A DNA stretch of 64,000 nt, from contig NZ_FQVW01000002.1 of assembly GCF_900129485.1 (NCBI RefSeq), forward strand, positions 82,612 through 146,611. Reading direction: 5' to 3'. This stretch comes from Ornithinibacillus halophilus. Its GTDB lineage: Bacteria; Bacillota; Bacilli; Bacillales; Amphibacillaceae. This document shows, one piece after another, positions 57,985-64,000 of the stretch (positions are counted from its first letter, which is position 1; each line of letters starts with the position of its first letter). The notes below the pieces were generated by a model. It saw only the letters and a list, made by a program, of their open reading frames with translations. It made no database searches and had not been told where the DNA came from. The position numbers and the translations under genes are program-made.

Positions 57985-58350
57985 ATGCGTAAAAATGCAG
58001 TCATCCCATATGCTATTATAGCGATTGTAGGGATCATAGCAGTAATTGTGATTTCTTTAGTTGGTGTTGACCAACGTAAAGATCTTGCAAATCAAGACGA
58101 GCAGGGCGGAGAAACTCAAGAAGGTGAAGTGGCTAGCCCAGAAGTAATTTACGAGAATAACTGTGCAATGTGCCATGGTGCTGATCTATCAGGTGGTAGT
58201 AATCCAGACCTAACTACAATTGGTGCAAAGTTATCTGTGGACGAAATTGCTAGTATCATTCAGAATGGTCAAGGTGGAATGCCTGCACAAAGCCATCTAT
58301 CTCAAGAAGAAGTAGATGCATTATCTGAGTGGCTAGGAGAAAAGCAATAA
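57985..58350 (+). CDS. cccA: Cytochrome c-550
   Basis: This is a membrane-anchored c-type cytochrome of 121 residues. One N-terminal helix (about 7-28) precedes an acidic linker. The heme site is NNCAMCHGADLSGGS near 55, and the axial Met is in GQGGMPAQSHLSQEE near 97. It likely carries electrons to cytochrome c oxidase. AGGAGG precedes the ATG. B. subtilis cccA also lies downstream of sigA. A strong hairpin ends the unit. Confidence 0.94.
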   Translation: MRKNAVIPYAIIAIVGIIAVIVISLVGVDQRKDLANQDEQGGETQEGEVASPEVIYENNCAMCHGADLSGGSNPDLTTIGAKLSVDEIASIIQNGQGGMPAQSHLSQEEVDALSEWLGEKQ

Positions 58351-58376
58351 TACTATTTAAATAAGTACGAAGGAAT

Positions 58377-58410
58377 AGCTTTCTGCGAAAAACAGAAAGC
58401 TTTTCTTTTA
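58377..58410 (+). terminator. Terminator after cccA
   Basis: AGCTTTCTG (58377-58385) and CAGAAAGCT (58393-58401) form a perfect stem with TTTCTTTT. Confidence 0.9.
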
Positions 58411-58430
58411 CCTATAAATGGAGGTTTATG

Positions 58431-59135
58431 ATGTTAAACTCAATAAATCTATCCGAGCGATTACAAACTGTTGCATCCTTTTTGCCTCAAGGTGCAAACT
58501 TTGCTGATATTGGTTCTGACCATGCGTACTTACCTTGTTATGTTTGTTTGAAGGATGTAAAAGCAAGTGCGATTGCTGGTGAGGTAAACGAAGGTCCATT
58601 TAATAGTGCTAACGAAACTGTAAAACAGTTTGGATTAGAAGATAAAGTAGAGGTGCGTTTAGGGGACGGTCTACAAGTTATTAAGAAGGATGAAGTGGAT
58701 CAAGTTGTAATTGCTGGTATGGGTGGAGCGCTTATCCGATCCATTCTTGAAGATGGCAAAGAGAAACTTGAATGTGTCGAAACGATAATCGCACAACCTA
58801 ATGTAGATGAATCTAGCGTTCGCAAATGGTTTATGGCAAATCATTATGAGATTGTGGAGGAAACAATACTAGAAGAGAATGGCCATATTTACGAGATTAT
58901 TGTTGGTCGTCTAGTGGAACAGCCTAAACAGCTGTCTGAAAAAGAATTATTATTCGGGCCAATCCTATTACAACATAAAACAGAAGAATTTTTCTTGAAA
59001 TGGAAGTCAGAAAGAGAAAAACGATCAAGAGTAATCAATCAGTTGAAAACGGCAAAATCAGACCAACAGGAAAAACTTAACCATTTTAACAAAGAACTAA
59101 AGTGGATTGAGGAGGTATTGGCTGATGAAGAATAA
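58431..59135 (+). CDS. trmK: tRNA (adenine(22)-N1)-methyltransferase TrmK
   Basis: TrmK methylates A22 in tRNA. The 234 residues hold the SAM-binding motif ADIGSDHAYLPCYV near 27-40, GDGLQVI near 80, and the catalytic-type VIAGMGGALI near 95. A C-terminal coiled-coil tail (about 170-230) follows. Two adjacent ATGs exist; I choose 58431, six bases after GGAGG. It overlaps yqfO by 11 bases. Confidence 0.94.
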   Translation: MLNSINLSERLQTVASFLPQGANFADIGSDHAYLPCYVCLKDVKASAIAGEVNEGPFNSANETVKQFGLEDKVEVRLGDGLQVIKKDEVDQVVIAGMGGALIRSILEDGKEKLECVETIIAQPNVDESSVRKWFMANHYEIVEETILEENGHIYEIIVGRLVEQPKQLSEKELLFGPILLQHKTEEFFLKWKSEREKRSRVINQLKTAKSDQQEKLNHFNKELKWIEEVLADEE

Positions 59136-60240
59136 ATTAACGAATGCTGATATTTTTAAAGTAATGGAAAATTGGGCACCAAAAAACCTTGCGTATGATT
59201 GGGATAATGTTGGCTTGCAGGTTGGTTCCTTTAATCATCCTGTAAAAAAAGTAATGGTAACGTTAGATGTATTAGAGCCTGTAGTCGATGAAGCGATAGA
59301 AAAAAATGTTGATCTTATTATCGCGCACCATCCGATGTTATTCAAGCCATTAAAACAATTAAATGTAGATAAAGCACAAGGAAGAATGATTCGGAAGTTA
59401 ATGGAGCACAACATCACTGTGTATGCCTCACATACGAATTTAGATGCTGCTGAAGGCGGCGTAAATGATTTATTATGTGACGCCCTAGAACTACGTAACA
59501 ATCAAGTGCTCGTTGACACCTATGAAGAAAAGCTTTATAAAGTAGTTGTTTATGTTCCAACTTCACATTTGAATGAAGTTTTGAATGCACTAAGTGAAAA
59601 TGGAGCTGGACACATTGGTGATTATAGCCATTGTACATTCCAGACTAAAGGTACAGGAACTTTTAAACCATTAGATGGTACTAACCCTTTTATAGGAACG
59701 ACTAATGAGCTTGAGAAAGTGGAAGAAGTAAAGGTTGAAACTATTGTTCAAGAATCCATATTGCAAAAGGTAATAGCAAGTATGGTTTCAGCTCATCCGT
59801 ATGAAGAAGTAGCATATGATATCTTTCCTTTACAAAATCAAGGGAAGAAATTCGGTATTGGTCGAATAGGGACATTAAATGAACCTGTAAGTTTAGAAGA
59901 CTTTTGTACCTTTGTAAAAGAAGCATTGCAGATGCCTAATTTACGTGTTACAGGCGATTTATCAAAGAAAGTTCGTAAGGTTGCTGTTTTAGGTGGTAGT
60001 GGAGAAAAATATATCCATGTTGCAAAAAGGAAAGGTGCTGACGTCTACATTACTGGGGATATGACATTTCACCTGGCTCAAAATGCTATGGAAATAGGAT
60101 TACCTGTAATTGATGCAGGCCATTATAAGGAAAAAATAATGAAAAAAGGAACGAAAAAATACTTAGAACAGAAATTTGTGAATCATAACATAGATATTGT
60201 AATTTCTGAATCTAATACAGATCCTTTTACATTTGTTTAA
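59125..60240 (+). CDS. yqfO: Nif3-like dinuclear metal center protein YqfO
   Basis: This hexameric metal-binding protein has 371 residues. Nif3 halves (about 1-120 and 245-371) flank an inserted PII/CutA-like domain (about 130-240), typical of Firmicutes. Metal ligands are visible as IIAHHPMLFKPL near 65, VYASHTNLDAAEGGVND near 95 and DAGHYKEKIM near 330. The start is ATG 59125 after GAGGAGG. The annotated GTP cyclohydrolase activity of the family is doubtful. The gene is coupled with trmK in Bacillus too. Confidence 0.94.
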   Translation: MKNKLTNADIFKVMENWAPKNLAYDWDNVGLQVGSFNHPVKKVMVTLDVLEPVVDEAIEKNVDLIIAHHPMLFKPLKQLNVDKAQGRMIRKLMEHNITVYASHTNLDAAEGGVNDLLCDALELRNNQVLVDTYEEKLYKVVVYVPTSHLNEVLNALSENGAGHIGDYSHCTFQTKGTGTFKPLDGTNPFIGTTNELEKVEEVKVETIVQESILQKVIASMVSAHPYEEVAYDIFPLQNQGKKFGIGRIGTLNEPVSLEDFCTFVKEALQMPNLRVTGDLSKKVRKVAVLGGSGEKYIHVAKRKGADVYITGDMTFHLAQNAMEIGLPVIDAGHYKEKIMKKGTKKYLEQKFVNHNIDIVISESNTDPFTFV

Positions 60241-60297
60241 TATTTACAATGAATACAAAGGATACTAATAATATTCATTGTTTAAAGGAGTTCAACT

Positions 60298-61614
60298 ATG
60301 GAAAAAAATACATTTGAAAATTTTTCTTTCCGTCCAGTAATGTACGATGTAATTGAAAAATTAAGTTTTAGAGAACCGACCGAGATTCAATCAAAAATTA
60401 TTCCCGCGATAATGAAGGGGGATAGTGTGATTGGTCAATCTCACACAGGTTCCGGAAAAACGCATGCATATCTATTACCAATGATTAATAATATTGATTC
60501 CTCTAAAAAAGAAGTACAGTGTGTAATCACTGCTCCGACTAGGGAATTAGCGATGCAAATTTATGATGAAGTTCGTAAAATGATTCAGTTTGCTGATAAG
60601 GAGCAAGAGTGGAAAGCTAAGTTACTTGTTGGGGGTACGGACAAGCATAAAATTATAGACAAATTAAAAGAACCTCCGCAAATCGTAGTCGGTACCCCTG
60701 GTAGGATATTGGACTTAGTGAATAATGATGCCATTTCATTATATACAGCAAACCATTTTGTTATTGATGAAGCAGATACGATGCTTGATTTAGGCTTTAT
60801 CAATGAAGTGGACCAGCTATTAGTACGTGTAAAACAAGATGTTCAATTACTTGTTTTTTCTGCAACAATTCCCCAGCGTTTAGAACATTTTCTGAAAAAA
60901 TATTTAGAGAATCCTTTACATGTGAAGTTGGGACAAGAACTATCTCCTGAAACTATGGAGCACCGTTTAATTGCTAGAAAACATCGCAGTGATGCGACTA
61001 TTATTGCAGATATATCAAAATCCATACAACCCTATCTTGCAATTATTTTTACAAATGGAAAAGCAAAAGCTGATGAACTAGCAGAAGAATTACAACAAAA
61101 GGGGTTAAAAATAGGGGTTATACATGGTGGCCTTCCACCAAGAGAACGAAAAAGGGTATTAAAAGATATCCAAAACCTTCGTTATCAATATATTGTGGCT
61201 ACAGATTTAGCAGCCAGAGGAATTGACATTAAAGGTGTTAGCCATGTAATCAATGCTCAATTACCTAAGGAAGAAGAGTTTTATATCCATAGGGTGGGGC
61301 GTACGGCGAGAGCTGGAATGGAAGGAACAGCCATTAGTTTATACGATGATGAAGATATTAAATTAATTGAGAAGCTAGAGCAAAAAGGGCTAACATTTGT
61401 TTTTGCTGAAGTAAAGAATGGCGAATGGCAAGAAGCAAAAGCGTGGAATAAACGTACGCTACGAACAAAGGTAACAACAGATGTTGAGCAAGAAGCGTGG
61501 AAAAAAGTCCGTAAACCTAAACAGGTCAAACCAGGGTATAAAAAGAAAATGAAAAAACAACAAGCATCCATTAAAAAACAATTAACGAAGAAAAATAAAT
61601 ATAAAAAGAAATAA
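60298..61614 (+). CDS. cshB: DEAD-box ATP-dependent RNA helicase CshB
   Basis: This is a cold-shock-associated RNA helicase, 438 residues, the same as B. subtilis CshB. The motifs in order are the Q motif FREPTEIQSKIIP, Walker A SHTGSGKT (near 45-52), PTRELA, GTPGR, DEAD (IDEADTM near 156), SAT, and ARGID and HRVGRTARAG near 325. A basic Lys-rich tail ends the protein. GGAG lies before the ATG. Confidence 0.95.
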   Translation: MEKNTFENFSFRPVMYDVIEKLSFREPTEIQSKIIPAIMKGDSVIGQSHTGSGKTHAYLLPMINNIDSSKKEVQCVITAPTRELAMQIYDEVRKMIQFADKEQEWKAKLLVGGTDKHKIIDKLKEPPQIVVGTPGRILDLVNNDAISLYTANHFVIDEADTMLDLGFINEVDQLLVRVKQDVQLLVFSATIPQRLEHFLKKYLENPLHVKLGQELSPETMEHRLIARKHRSDATIIADISKSIQPYLAIIFTNGKAKADELAEELQQKGLKIGVIHGGLPPRERKRVLKDIQNLRYQYIVATDLAARGIDIKGVSHVINAQLPKEEEFYIHRVGRTARAGMEGTAISLYDDEDIKLIEKLEQKGLTFVFAEVKNGEWQEAKAWNKRTLRTKVTTDVEQEAWKKVRKPKQVKPGYKKKMKKQQASIKKQLTKKNKYKKK

Positions 61615-61634
61615 AGTAATAGGGAGAGGAAACA

Positions 61635-62534
61635 ATGGTTAATATTGGCTCACACGTATCAATGAGTGGAAAGAAAATGTTATTAGGTTCAAGTGAAGAA
61701 GCTGTGTCTTACGGAGCAAATACATTTATGATTTATACAGGTGCTCCTCAAAATACCCGTAGAAAACCGATAGAAGAGTTAAATATTGAAAATGGATTAG
61801 AACATATGGCAGCAAATGGAATTAACGATATTGTTGTTCATGCACCATACATTATCAATATCGGAAACACTACAAAACCAGCTACATTTCAACTTGGGGT
61901 AGATTTTTTACGAAGTGAGATTGAACGTACGGAAGCATTAGGAGCAAAACAAATCGTTTTACATCCTGGTGCCCATGTAGGTGCTGGACCAGATGAAGGA
62001 ATCAAAAAGATTGTTGAAGGGTTAAATGAAGTTTTAGAGAAAGAAAAAGATGTACAAATTGCTTTAGAAACGATGGCAGGGAAAGGTTCTGAAATCGGCC
62101 GTACTTTTGATGAAATAGCTAAAATTATCGATGGTGTAACCCATAATGAGAAACTGTCTGTTTGTTTGGACACTTGTCACATTCACGATGCTGGTTATGA
62201 TATTGTTAATGATTTTGATGGAGTACTAAACGAATTTGATAAAATTATTGGAGTGGACAGAATTAAGGTTGTCCATGTAAATGATAGTAAAAATGAACGT
62301 GGAGCACATAAAGACCGTCATGAAAATATCGGATTTGGACATATTGGATTTGATGCTCTTCACTATGTTGTTCATCATAAACAACTAGAGAAGCTTCCTA
62401 AGATTCTAGAAACTCCATATGTTCCTGTGGGAGAAGATAAGAAAAACAAAAAGCCTCCATATAAATTCGAAATTGACATGATCAAAGACGGAAATTTCAT
62501 AGAGGACTTAAAAGATAAGATAAGAAACCAATAA
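61635..62534 (+). CDS. nfo: Deoxyribonuclease IV (AP endonuclease Nfo)
   Basis: Nfo cleaves DNA 5' to abasic sites in base-excision repair and in spores. The 299 residues keep the trinuclear zinc ligands in [10 protein letters not shown] near 67, VLHPGAHVG near 107, LETMAG near 145, [11 protein letters not shown] near 176-186, VVHVNDSK near 213, DRHENIG near 229 and LETP near 259. It follows cshB by 20 bases, with GGGAGAGG upstream. It is the last conserved gene before repeat and IS DNA. Confidence 0.96.
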   Translation: MVNIGSHVSMSGKKMLLGSSEEAVSYGANTFMIYTGAPQNTRRKPIEELNIENGLEHMAANGINDIVVHAPYIINIGNTTKPATFQLGVDFLRSEIERTEALGAKQIVLHPGAHVGAGPDEGIKKIVEGLNEVLEKEKDVQIALETMAGKGSEIGRTFDEIAKIIDGVTHNEKLSVCLDTCHIHDAGYDIVNDFDGVLNEFDKIIGVDRIKVVHVNDSKNERGAHKDRHENIGFGHIGFDALHYVVHHKQLEKLPKILETPYVPVGEDKKNKKPPYKFEIDMIKDGNFIEDLKDKIRNQ

Positions 62535-62540
62535 TAGTAA

Positions 62541-63000
62541 GGTTGAGACAAAATTATTTTTGATGGGCCAAATCTGAACAAAAGAAATTTATTCGGATTT
62601 GGTTTGCTTATTAGTAAAACTTGGAAATGGAGTTAATTATGCCTTCCAGCACAAGTGCGACAACTGTTCAAGGCTCCTTCGGTCACTTTCACAGTATCTT
62701 CTTTGCTGCGGAGGAGGACACTGAAAAACCAAGTGATAATAAAAAAATGAGTCCGACAATTCTATATGCAGTGTAGTATGCAGGTGTTCGTAGGCTGAGA
62801 CAAAAGTGTTTTTAAAGTAAAATCCGAACTTTATAATTCAAGATTTAGATTTTTTATGAAATGTAAATGTAGTGTAATCTCTGCCGCTTCAGAAATACAC
62901 TTCGCTTTCTGCGGACGGCTGGTGAGCCTCCTCGTGCTAACGCGAGGGCACTGAAGAACTTACTGTAAAAAAATTATATACGTTTATTAAGTCATAAAAA
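62541..63000. repeat. Dispersed repeat copies downstream of nfo
   Basis: 62643-62712 resembles 30925-30994 closely (shared CTTCCAGCACAAGTGCGAC and TTTCACAGT.TCTTCTTTG). 62814-62936 is a near-identical inverted copy of 31341-31468, including CAGAGATTACACTACATTT on the opposite strand. GTTGAGACAAAA (62542) and GGCTGAGACAAAA (62793) mark element ends similar to GCTGGGACATAA. No gene is supported in 62535-63061. Confidence 0.75.
62569..62608 (+). terminator. Hairpin after nfo
   Basis: CCAAATCTGAA (62569-62579) pairs with TTCGGATTTGG (62593-62603) with one G-T pair, followed by TTTG. It is probably the nfo terminator and related to the CCGAAC-type arms. Confidence 0.6.
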
Positions 63001-63011
63001 AACGAAGAAAT

Positions 63012-63060
63012 AAAAATTCGAGTACTTTTATCTAAAAATACAGATTAAAAGTACTCAATT
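63012..63060 (-). terminator. Terminator or end hairpin of the IS
   Basis: GAGTACTTTTA (63020-63030) and TAAAAGTACTC (63046-63056) are perfect arms, with AAAAATT and AATTTTT outside them. On the minus strand a TTTTTATTTC run follows, just after the transposase stop. Confidence 0.8.
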
Positions 63061-63061
63061 T

Positions 63062-64000
63062 TTACCCTTTTTTACCTTCTTTTTCATTCATCAACTTTAT
63101 AATTCGCTTCATATTAACTGCAAATATAGTAGTTGCCCCTTGAATTTGCATACCAAATAAACCTGAGCTTTTGGCTTGCTTAAAACCGTGCCGGTTTTTG
63201 AGTTCGCTGTTTTTTGCTTCAATTTTATAACGATTTTTTGCGAGTTCTTTAAACTCATCTGTGTTTTGAAAAGCTTCGTGTTCTGTGTGTTCAGTTGACT
63301 TAATTGTTACACAATATGTTTTAGATTTTGCTCCTTCTTTATAACAACCATCTCTTAATGGGCATGTCTTGCATATATTCACATCAAAGTGGTATCTCAT
63401 TTGATCATTACGGTCTTTTTTCTTCTTTATACTTTTCCTTTTTGCCAAATGCCCTGCAGGGCATACAAATAAACCAGCATCCTTATTAAAACTAAATTCA
63501 TCCTCTTTCTTTCTTGTGCCATTTGTAATAATTGGGTGTAATTTTGATATAAGATTAAAATTATCCTTCGCATAATTCAGATTATCTGTTCCAGAATAGG
63601 CTGTATCTCCTACGACTGTATCTATTTCCATACCATTGTCTACACTATTCTCTACGAGTTCTTCCAGGTATTGGCCATCACCTTTCTCACCAGAGGTAAT
63701 CAAGGCAGCTGTTATTATACGCTCATCTGACATGGCGATATGTGTTTTGTATCCATGAAAAGAGTAGTCTACTGATTTGTGACCTGTACATGCATCCGGG
63801 TCTTCTGAATATAATTGTTGTTCATGGTAATCCTCTATTACTTCCTTTAGGACATTTATCCGTTCTTTTATAGATGGAATTTTAGTGAGTGATGATTGTT
63901 CTTCAATGGTTTTTAATAATTTTTTACAATATTTCATTTCATCTTCTGCTTCATTTGTTGATGGTTTTTTTGGAAACTTTTCCTTCATAGACTCATCATA
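63062..64000 (-). mobile_element. IS1182-type transposase, C-terminal part (cut by window edge)
   Basis: The frame stays open through the right edge, so the N-terminal DNA-binding part lies outside. About 312 residues are visible. The DDE catalytic set is present: Asp in EDPDACTGHKSVDYSFHGYK, Asp in VVGDTAYSGTDN, and Glu in NRYKIEAKNSELKNRHG. A Cys-rich insert (VCPAGH, CKTCPLRDGCY) and the C-terminal GMQIQGATTIFAVNMKRI are typical of IS1182 members. It may be intact; the right terminal repeat cannot be seen. Confidence 0.9.

Overview
The window is a low-GC Firmicute chromosome segment. Gene content and order match the yrrS/mtnN, sda-yqeG-yqeH and dnaK-sigA blocks of Bacillaceae, and small variants point to an Oceanobacillus/Virgibacillus-type, sporulating, probably salt- or alkali-tolerant relative of Bacillus. 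Evidence for this includes an intact sigK, gpr, spoIIP, yqfC/yqfD, a sodium/proton Mrp antiporter operon, an ectoine-type binding lipoprotein and a DgkA-type undecaprenol kinase. I assign the lineage from recognised protein families and gene order only; no search was run.

Layout. 1-2000 holds the 3' end of yrrS, mtnN and a convergent, uninterrupted sigK. 2195-7490 (minus strand) is the Mrp operon A-C-D-E-F-G, with no mrpB. 7754-8170 holds the checkpoint gene sda (46 codons) and a cluster of DnaA boxes. 8407-13409 is a tight operon from yqeG through yqeH, aroE, yhbY, nadD, yqeK and rsfS to yqeM (ribosome assembly, shikimate, NAD). 13535-17030 is the competence operon comEA-comEB-comEC, followed by yqzM (minus strand), holA and rpsT (minus strand). 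19095-21842 is gpr-spoIIP-yqxA. 22463-25561 is lepA and hemW. 25558-30541 is the heat-shock operon hrcA-grpE-dnaK-dnaJ under a perfect CIRCE operator.

In many relatives prmA follows dnaJ directly. Here a non-coding composite of about 0.9 kb with inverted ends lies between them, and prmA-rsmE-mtaB continues after it. A second accessory stretch (34580-36230) contains a multi-hairpin segment and a lone ehuB-like lipoprotein gene. The conserved order then resumes: deoC, rpsU-yqeY, nfeD-floA-yqfB, yqfC-yqfD-phoH-pgpH-ybeY-dgkA, a candidate 30-codon gene, era, yqzL, recO, a glycine T-box with glyQ-glyS, ccpN-ppsR, a strong SigH-type promoter, dnaG-sigA, an unknown membrane protein gene, cccA, trmK-yqfO, cshB and nfo. 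The right edge is repeat DNA and a truncated IS1182-type transposase gene.

The genes fall into a few linked themes: translation and ribosome maturation (yqeH, rsfS, rpsT, rpsU, prmA, rsmE, era, ybeY, lepA, glyQS, mtaB, trmK), replication and DNA repair (holA, dnaG, recO, nfo, sda), sporulation and germination, competence, and cation homeostasis.

I found no convincing new multi-gene system. The items most worth a second look are the missing mrpB, the structured or repetitive non-coding segments at 17417-17503, 22063-22161, 30546-31480 and 34731-34923, and the tiny membrane ORF upstream of era.
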